A stretch of DNA of 8,209 nucleotides from Rhodopirellula sp. (GTDB taxonomy: Bacteria; Planctomycetota; Planctomycetia; Pirellulales; Pirellulaceae), in the NCBI GenBank assembly GCA_002714565.1, contig PAXU01000007.1, forward strand, positions 54,733 through 62,941, written 5' to 3'. Of the stretch, positions 1 through 6,151 are shown piece after piece; within the stretch, counting starts at the first letter, position 1; the number at the start of each line of letters is the position of its first letter. Under the pieces are notes generated by a model that saw only the letters and a program-made list of their open reading frames with translations, was not told where the DNA came from and did not search any database. The translations under genes and the position numbers were made by a program.

Positions 1-1238
1 GTCGCCACGCGCAATTCCGGCAGATTTCCACCGTTGATCAACTGTAGAAACTGAATTGCGAATTCAGTCTCTTCCTGACCGCCCCCATCCTCTACTAGGT
101 TTAACTCGCTGGTTCCCTCAGCAAGGTCCCGATCGATGCGCCGTTTTAGAGCCTTGATGCCGGTGATATCCGCGCGACTCAGGAAGCGACGAAATATCCA
201 CCGTTCCAGCTTGCGTGCAAACTCTTTACCTAGCTCCAGATCTCCGGCGACCGGTCGCATCGTAATGAGCTCTTGTCGTTGATAGGTTCTTCCGGAGTTT
301 TCATAGTGGCGCACCGCATCTTTAATCTGTACAACCAGAGGCCCTTCGGAGCGGCCTACCAGAACCACATGTTCTATTTCCAAGATAGGCATTTGATCCG
401 AATCACCAGAGAGTAGCTTTGTGACCCTCGTCGCAACGCGTTGGAAAAACTCCTTGTTTTCCTGTCGCTGCTCACCTGTGGTGAAACCGTCCTGATCGTA
501 AACGAACATCAACTTAACCCGACCGGAGAAGTCGAGTTGCTGAGCACCTAATTTACCGACACTCATTACAACTAATCGTGCTGGTTGTCCGTCACGTCCT
601 AAGGGAACACCACGTCTTACTGTTTCCCGTGCCATGGCAATATTTAGCGTTGCCTGGATCAACGCATCAGCTAGATATGCGTTTTGACGTCCTACAACCG
701 TTGCGTGCTGGTGGCGGACGAGCTGACCAAAAGCGATTCGTAGTTGTTCCCGTTTATAGAATCCATCGAGAATTGGTCGGGCTTCCACACCACTAATTCC
801 GTCAAATAACTCGCTGATCAGTTCCTGCACAAGAATATCTCTGGCGACCGGTTGCCCGTCAGTCATGCGCAACAGGTCGTAGCTTTCAGGGTGCTGAACC
901 AGCAAGCCAGCAAGCGTATCGCTGTAGGAGAGTATTTTCAGTAAGGTCGGTAGCGAGTCCGGATCACGTTCAAAAAGGGAACCGATCGAAAGTGGATTGC
1001 GTGCAACAATTGTAAACTGGCTGAGTCGGCTTAATGCCAGATCTGGTTTTCCGAGCATGGGTAAATGCTGTTCAAGCTGAGAAGCAACGGACAACATCAA
1101 ATCCGTAGTTAGGCCAGCTTCGGCCATTGCCAGTAGAGCATCGTGAGCAGCGGCAGCGCGGCGCACACCCAATCCTGCCAGCCACTTACTGCCGGCAGCA
1201 CGGTCGTCGAGCAATCGCACCACATCATTGATTTCCAT
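1..1238 (-). CDS. GlnE-like protein, N-terminal part (5' complete, runs off left edge), degenerate active site
   Basis: The frame is open for 412 codons from an ATG at 1238 to the window edge. An in-frame TAG lies 13 codons upstream and no other usual start codon lies between, so the ATG is well fixed, although no clear Shine-Dalgarno precedes it. GlnE family members (about 950 residues in E. coli) adenylylate and de-adenylylate glutamine synthetase in nitrogen control. The scaffold of the first nucleotidyltransferase domain is recognisable: VGKLGAQQLDFSG (227-239), GRTYQRQELITMRPVAGD (316-333), GIKALKRRID and the FAIQFLQLINGG stretch after residue 392. Key residues are not conserved. The family signature GKLGGxELNxSSDIDL reads SGRVKL (238-243), with Arg240 and Lys242 where the catalytic aspartates belong. 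The VDLRLRP segment reads IEHVVLV (288-294), and GGIREIEF reads GGQEETEF (386-393). The usual adenylyl-removing chemistry is therefore unlikely. The C-terminal adenylyltransferase half is outside the window. It may be cotranscribed with the upstream sigma gene. It could be the only GlnE or a diverged paralogue. The symbol is left empty because of the divergence. Confidence 0.85.
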   Translation of the reverse strand, partial: MEINDVVRLLDDRAAGSKWLAGLGVRRAAAAHDALLAMAEAGLTTDLMLSVASQLEQHLPMLGKPDLALSRLSQFTIVARNPLSIGSLFERDPDSLPTLLKILSYSDTLAGLLVQHPESYDLLRMTDGQPVARDILVQELISELFDGISGVEARPILDGFYKREQLRIAFGQLVRHQHATVVGRQNAYLADALIQATLNIAMARETVRRGVPLGRDGQPARLVVMSVGKLGAQQLDFSGRVKLMFVYDQDGFTTGEQRQENKEFFQRVATRVTKLLSGDSDQMPILEIEHVVLVGRSEGPLVVQIKDAVRHYENSGRTYQRQELITMRPVAGDLELGKEFARKLERWIFRRFLSRADITGIKALKRRIDRDLAEGTSELNLVEDGGGQEETEFAIQFLQLINGGNLPELRVA

Positions 1239-1327
1239 ATCGCCATTGTGCGAAAGAAGCGCCGAGAATGGAACCTATGAAGGTGCCGTGCGTGCGCACC
1301 GGTACTTCCTATTGGGTTTGAGGATGC

Positions 1328-1344
1328 TCACTGAAGGTCAATGA
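1328..1344 (-). other. Small hairpin just after the sigma factor stop codon
   Basis: TCATTGA and TCAGTGA (minus strand) can form a 7-bp stem with one G-U pair around a CCT loop, beginning 11 bases after the sigma stop codon. No T-run follows, so it does not look like a standard intrinsic terminator. It could protect a 3' end or be chance. A weaker 5-bp inverted repeat (GGTGC/GCACC) lies at 1282-1300 in the same 117-base gap before the glnE-like gene. Confidence 0.3.
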
Positions 1345-1355
1345 CATGTTGCCAT

Positions 1356-2924
1356 TTAGTCCAGGAATCCAACCAGTTCCTGGCTGCGGCTTGGTTGCTG
1401 TAGTTTTCGCACGGCTTTCGCTTCAATCTGCCGAATCCGTTCACGAGTCACTTTGAAGATATGACCAACTTCTTCGAGCGTATAGCTATAGCCGTCACCT
1501 AGTCCATATCGCAACTTAATGATTTCACGTTCACGATAGCTGAGAGTCTTGAGCACTCGGTTGATCCGATCCCGCAGCATTTCCTGCGAAGCACCAGATG
1601 CTGGGTTTTCAGCATCACCATCGGGAAGTAAATCACCGAACTGACTGTCTTCGCTGTTTCCAACAGGACGATCAAGGCTGATCGGGTAGCGACTCATGGC
1701 TAAAACACGACGTGCTTCTTCAACAGTGGTCTGAGCACGGCGTGCGGTTTCTTCAAGTGTTGGCTCACGACCGAGTTCTTGCAGTAGCTGGCGTGATACG
1801 TTTCGTACTCGGGACATGGTTTCCACCATATGCACAGGAATACGAATCGTTCGACTTTGATCAGCAACGGCACGTGTAATGGCCTGACGAATCCACCATG
1901 TTGCGTAAGTACAGAACTTGAAACCCCGGCGGTATTCGAACTTATCCACGGCACGCATCAAACCGGCATTTCCTTCCTGGATTAGATCCAGAAAGCTCAA
2001 TCCACGATTTCGATATTTCTTAGCGATCGAAACAACCAGTCGAAGGTTACCTTCTGACAGTTCCCGTTTCGCCTGTTGGTATTCCGTATAAACTTTTTTG
2101 AGCTTCATAACACGGTTACGCAAGCTCGTCGGCGTTTCCTGAGTTGCAATAAGGATATTGCGATACTCTGCCAGCAGCACATCGCGTTCTTCATAACTAC
2201 GACGTTGCCGTGCATCAGCAATCAAGCCTGTCAGCTCATCGATACGAGCCTGAAACCCTTCAAGCGTATGGATCATGGGTTCAATGCGTTGTGTACGCAG
2301 ACCCAACTCTTCAACCAAACGAACACTACGACGCCGTCTACGTGCTAAAGCGGTCCATGCGGCCAATCGCTTTTGCTTTGGTTCCGACTTGCTCAAAGAA
2401 ATTCGATAATCACGCTGGTTGAGTCTCAGCATGGTTGCCAGAGCATCGAGATTGTGCGGCAAGCGTCCGAGGATTTGTTCTTTCTCAAGGCGATCGGTTA
2501 CCGATACCTGAACAGTACGGTCAAACGGCAGTTCACCAAGATGGACTCGCTTGAGAATCTTAAATGCAGTTTGAATGACGTAGTCGCACTCAAGTAACAT
2601 TGCCCGGAATTTACGTCGGGTGTCTTCTATTTTCTTTGCAAGGTAGATTTCTTCAACGCGGGTCAGTAACGGAATCTCACCCATTTGAGTCAGATACATG
2701 CGAACCGGGTCATCCGACCATGAATCGTTTTCGTCTGTCGCAATCTTCAGTTCTTCTTCTGAGTCATCTTTCGACTTCTCTTCTGGTTCTTCAGTCGACG
2801 AACCAGTTGAACTGCTTTCCTGACTGCTGCTTGCGCTATTATTGTTAGAGATATCTAGTTTCTGGAATCCTGCTTGAGGTTCTTCATCTTCGAACTCGTT
2901 GATGAGCGATTCGTATAGAGCCAT
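1356..2924 (-). CDS. rpoD: RNA polymerase sigma-70 factor, RpoD/SigA type
   Basis: This 522-residue cytoplasmic protein directs RNA polymerase to promoters. Region 1.2 is at about 70-103 ([19 protein letters not shown]). Region 2 is at 286-360, with core-binding [18 protein letters not shown], the DNA-melting aromatics of [12 protein letters not shown], and the -10 contact segment [18 protein letters not shown]. Region 3 is at about 362-440 with [10 protein letters not shown]. Region 4 is at 450-515, with the -35 helix-turn-helix [28 protein letters not shown]. All determinants of a group 1 or 2 factor are present, so it should read TTGACA/TATAAT-like promoters. Instead of a folded region 1.1, the N-terminus (11-70) is an acidic Ser/Glu-rich low-complexity stretch. 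Between regions 1.2 and 2.1 lies a basic, helical, non-conserved insert of about 180 residues, including the run ARRRRRS. The ATG at 2924 has a weak AGG four bases upstream. It is smaller than E. coli RpoD (613). Planctomycetes can carry several sigma-70 paralogues, so essentiality cannot be judged from one locus. Confidence 0.92.
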   Translation of the reverse strand: MALYESLINEFEDEEPQAGFQKLDISNNNSASSSQESSSTGSSTEEPEEKSKDDSEEELKIATDENDSWSDDPVRMYLTQMGEIPLLTRVEEIYLAKKIEDTRRKFRAMLLECDYVIQTAFKILKRVHLGELPFDRTVQVSVTDRLEKEQILGRLPHNLDALATMLRLNQRDYRISLSKSEPKQKRLAAWTALARRRRRSVRLVEELGLRTQRIEPMIHTLEGFQARIDELTGLIADARQRRSYEERDVLLAEYRNILIATQETPTSLRNRVMKLKKVYTEYQQAKRELSEGNLRLVVSIAKKYRNRGLSFLDLIQEGNAGLMRAVDKFEYRRGFKFCTYATWWIRQAITRAVADQSRTIRIPVHMVETMSRVRNVSRQLLQELGREPTLEETARRAQTTVEEARRVLAMSRYPISLDRPVGNSEDSQFGDLLPDGDAENPASGASQEMLRDRINRVLKTLSYREREIIKLRYGLGDGYSYTLEEVGHIFKVTRERIRQIEAKAVRKLQQPSRSQELVGFLD

Positions 2925-2964
2925 TAACCTGCACTTCGAGTATAAGTGTTTGTCTTTGTGTCCT

Positions 2965-3030
2965 CACGGGAATCTCCCGTGCCCTCATGTTTTCACCGTA
3001 TCAACGGTGAACCCGACCGTGATCATCGGG
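2965..3030 (-). promoter_or_regulatory. Three back-to-back hairpins in the presumed sigma factor leader
   Basis: Three inverted repeats follow one another 41 to 106 bases upstream of the sigma start codon. The first is CACGGGA-ATC-TCCCGTG (2965-2981), a perfect 7-bp stem. The second is TTCACCGT-ATCA-ACGGTGAA (2992-3011), a perfect 8-bp stem. The third is CCCGA/TCGGG (3012-3030), 5 bp with a 9-base loop. None is followed by a T-run on either strand, so they are unlikely to be terminators. They could be structured 5' UTR elements or paired protein-binding sites. That they act on sigma expression is inference from position only. Confidence 0.4.
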
Positions 3031-3037
3031 CGTTGGC

Positions 3038-3107
3038 TGTTGCGTGTTTAAGTCTTTTGGGTGTTGCCTGTCCGTTGCCTCACAACTCTCCAAAAGCTCG
3101 CACAACA
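3038..3107. repeat. Long imperfect inverted repeat upstream of the sigma gene
   Basis: CTTTTGG (3054-3060) pairs perfectly with CCAAAAG (3090-3096). The stem can extend inward through GTTG (3063-3066) with CAAC (3083-3086), and outward, with a bulge, through TGTTGCG (3038-3044) with CG and CAACA (3099-3107). It continues the run of hairpins at 2965-3030. The internal loops are large, so stability is uncertain and chance is possible. Confidence 0.3.
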
Positions 3108-3249
3108 ACTGAGCCACGTTTGTATGCTGTTGCCGTTCCCCAGTCACTCGAATTAACGGTGACACGTTCGTTGGCAAGAATCTGCAATTAGCTCATATTC
3201 GCTAACCACATTCAACCCGCCTGAGTCCCTAATCAAGCGGCCTGTCCCC

Positions 3250-3292
3250 CCGCAAACTTTCGTTTGTGGACTTACCAATAAGCTTCAGCTTA
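3250..3292. repeat. Two adjacent short hairpins
   Basis: CCGCAAAC-TTTC-GTTTGTGG (3250-3269) forms an 8-bp stem with one G-T pair and a four-base loop. Ten bases later TAAGC-TTCA-GCTTA (3279-3292) forms a perfect 5-bp stem. The pentamer CTTAC occurs three times in the flanking 30 bases. No gene is associated. They may be part of a long structured leader of the sigma gene or of an independent transcript. Confidence 0.3.
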
Positions 3293-3454
3293 CTTGCTTA
3301 CTCCGCATTCCTTCCATGATGCCGACGAGTCCGAACCTGGCATTTCCAGTTTTGATTTGCCCAGGCTCAATGTCAACTCGCCAATTCAGTGACCGTCCTT
3401 ATTTGGTCCCTACTTAGGCAGATGCGTTTTGAGCATTAACTTGTCGATAATTAA

Positions 3455-3598
3455 TCAAAGAAAGACGATAAAGGATTCGATTTCTTTGAGAATAATTCCG
3501 AAATACCTTCCGCTTCTGATTCACAATTGAATCGTCTAGCGGATGCGAGGGTAGTAAGCCGTCCGCCAATTTGGCGTTCAGGGCGGCCAGTTACCCTC
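3455..3598. ncRNA. Candidate structured RNA: three consecutive hairpins
   Basis: Three inverted repeats fill 144 bases almost without gaps. Hairpin A is TCAAAGAAA (3455-3463) with TTTCTTTGA (3481-3489), a perfect 9-bp stem and 17-base loop. Hairpin B is TCCGCT (3509-3514) with AGCGGA (3538-3543), then after an internal loop GATTC (3518-3522) with GAATC (3529-3533). Hairpin C is GAGGGTAGT (3547-3555) with GTTACCCTC (3590-3598, two G-T pairs). Inside that, GCCGTCC (3558-3564) pairs with GGGCGGC (3581-3587), and GCCA pairs with TGGC (3565-3575). No family was recognised and neither strand encodes a convincing protein here. Strand is undecided. On the plus strand the block is followed by a loosely T-rich stretch after 3603, which is not a clean terminator. 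It could instead be part of a UTR or a degenerate palindromic repeat. Confidence 0.4.
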
Positions 3599-3735
3599 AG
3601 GTCTGTTTAATTTTAGCTACACCGAAAACAGGGTCTAGTATCAAAATAAAACAAACACTAATAATCACAAACTCAGGTCCAGGCAGTACAGGATTTGATC
3701 GCCTGCTCCGCCCGCCCAAGCCCATCGAATTGAGC

Positions 3736-3754
3736 GTGTCAGATATAGTGACAC
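3736..3754. promoter_or_regulatory. Possible operator: GTGTCA-N7-TGACAC palindrome
   Basis: GTGTCA (3736-3741) and TGACAC (3749-3754) form a perfect two-fold symmetric site with a seven-base spacer. An overlapping perfect palindrome CACCGGTG follows at 3752-3759. It lies about 30 bases upstream of the promoter-like pair at 3788-3816, in a typical position for a dimeric regulator. No regulator gene is adjacent, so this is inferred from symmetry and position alone. Confidence 0.25.
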
Positions 3755-3787
3755 CGGTGACATTATTAACATCATCAGACACGACAC

Positions 3788-3816
3788 TTTGCATGACCAC
3801 TCGTTGGCGCAATAAT
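3788..3816 (+). promoter_or_regulatory. Candidate sigma-70 promoter for the dehydrogenase operon
   Basis: TTTGCA (3788-3793) and AATAAT (3811-3816) are separated by 17 bases, about 90 bases upstream of the dehydrogenase start. A register shifted by one base (TTGCAT, 17 bases, ATAATA) is equally good. Both hexamers are imperfect matches, so this is a moderate candidate only. Confidence 0.35.
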
Positions 3817-3905
3817 AGCTAGCGTTACCGAACTCAAAAAAACAATTCAACACTTGGATTCGAGCCACCCACTGGTTCTTACCCAAAGACAAGAAGAAGG
3901 CTCAC

Positions 3906-4700
3906 ATGCAGAAAGTAGATCTAAGCGGCAAAGTGGCGGTTGTAACCGGAGCTAGCCTTGGAATCGGCAGAAGCACTGCGTTGGCGATGGGTCGCAGCGG
4001 TGCCAAGGTCGTTGTTAACTATCGTTCAAGTGAATCTGCCGCCGATGAAGTTGTTCGCGAGATTGAACAATTCGGTTCAGAGGCAATCAAAGTGCAGTGT
4101 GATGTTTCTGATCAGTCCAGTGTTGAGGGCTTGATCGCGGCTGCCGTTGAACGATTCGGAAAGCTTGACATCGCTGTTAGTAATGCTGCATACAGTGATC
4201 GCGAACGATACTTTGAGGCGGACATGGAGGGCTTTCGGCGGACAGTCGACGTCACCATGTGGGGTGCTTTCTATCTCATGCGTGCAGCAACACAACAGAT
4301 GATCGAACAAGGCGATGGCGGCATCATCACCCTTGTAAGCTCACCCCACGCATTCATTCCGGCGCCCAGAGCCATGGCTTACAACATGTCAAAAGCGGCA
4401 CTGGAACACATGGCAAGAACCGCTGCTATCGAAGTTGCCGAATACAAGGTGCGGATCAACATGATTCAGCCCGGATGGATTGACACACCGGGTGAAAGAA
4501 AATTTGCCAGCGAGGAAACGCTTCAGCAAGCCGGAGCAAAGATCCCGATGGGTCGACTGGGCAATTCCGATGAAATCGCAGATGCTATCCTTTTCCTAAG
4601 CGATCCGGAGCATGAATACATGACCGGCGCCACTCTGCTCGTCGATGGTGGAATCAGCCTGCCATGGTGGGCAAATCGTGGAAGTGCAGCACCTGCGTAG
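3906..4700 (+). CDS. Short-chain dehydrogenase/reductase (SDR), classical type
   Basis: This 264-residue soluble oxidoreductase uses NAD(P)H to interconvert an alcohol and a ketone; the substrate is unknown. The Rossmann nucleotide site TGASLGIG is at 14-21. Asp66-Val67 and the NAA motif (93-95) are in place. The catalytic set is Ser146, Tyr159 and Lys163 (YNMSK, with Ser 13 residues before Tyr as in FabG). PGWIDTPGE at 189-197 closes the cofactor site, and the C-terminal MTGATLLVDGG is typical of classical SDRs. VVNYRSS after the second strand, with Arg40, hints at NADP preference. The ATG at 3906 is supported by AGAAGAAGG ending five bases upstream. Length is usual for the family. It is the first gene of a probable three-gene rightward unit, with 84 bases to the next. 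FabG-like or glucose dehydrogenase-like roles are possible but cannot be decided from sequence. Confidence 0.9.
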   Translation: MQKVDLSGKVAVVTGASLGIGRSTALAMGRSGAKVVVNYRSSESAADEVVREIEQFGSEAIKVQCDVSDQSSVEGLIAAAVERFGKLDIAVSNAAYSDRERYFEADMEGFRRTVDVTMWGAFYLMRAATQQMIEQGDGGIITLVSSPHAFIPAPRAMAYNMSKAALEHMARTAAIEVAEYKVRINMIQPGWIDTPGERKFASEETLQQAGAKIPMGRLGNSDEIADAILFLSDPEHEYMTGATLLVDGGISLPWWANRGSAAPA

Positions 4701-4784
4701 TTAGCCATTTACATCACCAAGTAACTAAACTACATATCACGTAGAAACCGAATAAATTACTAAACAAACACTTCCGAGAATGCG

Positions 4785-5345
4785 ATGTCTGAGTACCTGC
4801 TCAAATGCGATTGCGGTTCTGAACTGATTATCACGACACGTGATGCCGGCCAGAATCTAACCTGCGATGACTGTCAAAAAACGGTTGTAGTGCCAACACT
4901 CCGCGAAATCAAAAATCTGAAACCCAATGAAGATTCCAGCAGAACGGTTGACCAAACACGGACGCAAAAAAACGCTGAGTGGTCAGCCAAGACAGGCTAC
5001 TTATTTGGCGTCCTGACCATTGTCGCTCTGGCCGCCTTCGTCACCGGTGGCATTCAGTCCTATCGTGCGTACCAGTACAGCCTAACCGAAGACTTTTCCC
5101 CACAAATGCTGGAAGAAGGCGACAGCCTTATCGCAGGAATGGGACCGTTACAACTTTATGAAGCCTGGAATACTGTTAAAGAGCTCAAGCTATTAGCCCC
5201 TGAAACTTCTGAATATCAGCGAGCTCAGGTGAATTTTAAAAAGTCCATGAATACCGCAATCATCTGCTACATCATCGGTAGTCTCTGCATCATTGGATTA
5301 GCAGTCATCATGATGATGCGAAAACCAAAACCGCAAGTAGAATGA
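4785..5345 (+). CDS. Hypothetical membrane protein with N-terminal zinc ribbon
   Basis: The function of this 186-residue protein is not recognised. The N-terminus carries four cysteines, Cys8-x-Cys10 and Cys27-x2-Cys30, in the pattern of a small zinc ribbon. A polar linker follows (about 38-70, rich in Lys, Asn, Gln and Thr), then a membrane helix at about 71-90 (YLFGVLTIVALAAFVTGG). A roughly 65-residue soluble segment follows, then a second helix at about 158-178 and a short basic tail (RKPKPQVE). With the zinc ribbon and tail both cytoplasmic, the segment between the helices would face outside. Proteins of this plan are common in planctomycetes and mostly uncharacterised. The ATG at 4785 has only a weak purine stretch (CCGAGA) upstream. 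The stop overlaps the next start as ATGA, indicating translational coupling with the hydrolase and a functional or stoichiometric link. Confidence 0.8.
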   Translation: MSEYLLKCDCGSELIITTRDAGQNLTCDDCQKTVVVPTLREIKNLKPNEDSSRTVDQTRTQKNAEWSAKTGYLFGVLTIVALAAFVTGGIQSYRAYQYSLTEDFSPQMLEEGDSLIAGMGPLQLYEAWNTVKELKLLAPETSEYQRAQVNFKKSMNTAIICYIIGSLCIIGLAVIMMMRKPKPQVE

Positions 5346-6151
5346 CTCATCCACTTGTTTCTACCGAAGTTGACGACTTCACAATGGCCTATGTAGACAC
5401 CGGCGGAGACAAGCCGGTATTGCTGCTTGTACATGGTTTTCCACTCGATCATTCCATGTGGAAGCAGCAACTAGGTGGACTCGTTGATAACTGCCGAATC
5501 ATCGTGCCTGACCTGCGTGGCTTTGGGGTATCTACTAGGGGTGCCAAACCACTTTCCATGCGAACGCATGCTGACGATCTTGCAGCACTTCTCGATACAC
5601 TGGCCGTCAGCACACCCGTCACGTTCTGCGGGCTATCGATGGGCGGGTACATTGGTTGGCAGTTCCTCGCGCATCACTATGCACGTGTACGCAACATAAT
5701 ACTGTGTGATACTCGTGCCGCTAATGACGATGAAGTTACTGCTCGGGCACGTCAACTGATGGCAAATAAAGTGCTAACAGACGGCAGCCAACTCGCAGCG
5801 GATGGTATGATTCCCAAGCTATTTGCCGATGCCACATACACTGAACAGCCTGACGTCGTTGAGTCCACGCGGGAAGTCATCCTAAATACACAACCGTCGG
5901 TCATTGGTGAAACTCAGATTGAACTCTCCCAGCGAATCGATGCACGCAGCCTGCTCACTGACTTTGATCTGCCGGCACTGCTTATCTGTGGTGAGCAGGA
6001 TCAGATTTCCAGAGCAAGCGAAATGAAGGATATCGCCACATCTCTTCCCAAAGGTGAATTCCAGGAAGTACCCGGAGCAGGTCATATGGCACCACTTGAA
6101 GATCCGGATACCGTGAATGAGATGATCCGGGAATTCGTTCAGTCAAGCTGA
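5342..6151 (+). CDS. Alpha/beta-fold hydrolase
   Basis: This 269-residue protein has no signal peptide and is probably cytoplasmic. It has the oxyanion-loop motif HGFPLDHSMW (31-40), PDLRGFG (56-62) and the nucleophile elbow GLSMGG with Ser99. The expected acid is Asp220 in LLICGEQDQIS and the base is His248 in GAGHMAPLEDPD, so the catalytic triad is complete. The lid region between strands 6 and 7 (about 127-205) is helical and polar. The closest style is the 3-oxoadipate enol-lactonase, haloperoxidase and esterase group, but the substrate cannot be read from sequence. The start shares ATGA with the stop of the upstream membrane protein and has no strong ribosome site of its own, so translation is probably coupled. 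Its 3' end overlaps the convergent DUF2617-like gene by 13 bases. Confidence 0.9.
   Translation: MTHPLVSTEVDDFTMAYVDTGGDKPVLLLVHGFPLDHSMWKQQLGGLVDNCRIIVPDLRGFGVSTRGAKPLSMRTHADDLAALLDTLAVSTPVTFCGLSMGGYIGWQFLAHHYARVRNIILCDTRAANDDEVTARARQLMANKVLTDGSQLAADGMIPKLFADATYTEQPDVVESTREVILNTQPSVIGETQIELSQRIDARSLLTDFDLPALLICGEQDQISRASEMKDIATSLPKGEFQEVPGAGHMAPLEDPDTVNEMIREFVQSS

Larger units (their letters stand above)
2925..3905. other. 981-base non-coding region between divergent sigma and dehydrogenase genes, rich in inverted repeats
   Basis: I find no convincing protein gene on either strand. The short open frames here lack ribosome sites, domain motifs and natural composition. The region would hold the promoters and 5' leaders of the leftward sigma gene and the rightward dehydrogenase. 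Its left two-thirds contain many inverted repeats, listed separately: 2965-3030, 3038-3107, 3250-3292 and 3455-3598. The right third holds a candidate operator and promoter for the dehydrogenase. A weak leftward promoter-like pair (TTGCCA, 16 bases, TAATTC on the minus strand, 3150-3177) is the best I can offer for the sigma gene and is not persuasive. No tmRNA, RNase P, SRP or tRNA signature was recognised. Confidence 0.7.

Noticed and set aside
578..796. Plus-strand frame of 72 codons within the GlnE-like gene
   Set aside because: It lies opposite a much longer frame with clear family similarity and is a shadow of it.
2939..2944. TATACT on the minus strand as a -10 box just before the sigma gene
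   Set aside because: There is no matching -35 element, and a start here would leave only a few bases of leader.
3150..3177. Leftward promoter-like pair TTGCCA-N16-TAATTC for the sigma gene
   Set aside because: Both hexamers and the spacing are weak matches; pairs of this quality occur often by chance.
2946..3191. 81-codon open frame on the plus strand opposite the sigma leader
   Set aside because: It begins with GTG without a ribosome site, has no domain motif, an unnatural composition, and runs through the hairpin block; most likely non-coding.
3547..3598. Hairpin C read as a tRNA or an intrinsic terminator
   Set aside because: It lacks the T-loop, anticodon arm and acceptor layout of a tRNA, and no contiguous T-run follows the stem on either strand.
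3702..3723. Guanine-rich run on the minus strand as a G-quadruplex
   Set aside because: Only three runs of three G are present plus shorter ones, so it fails the usual four-run pattern.
3571..3892. Overlapping short open frames on both strands upstream of the dehydrogenase
   Set aside because: They overlap each other on opposite strands, lack ribosome sites and recognisable motifs, and cover the promoter area of the dehydrogenase.
4695..4750. TAGTTA/TAACTA inverted repeat after the dehydrogenase as a terminator
   Set aside because: The stem is AT-rich, six bases only, with no T-run following; the genes downstream look cotranscribed.
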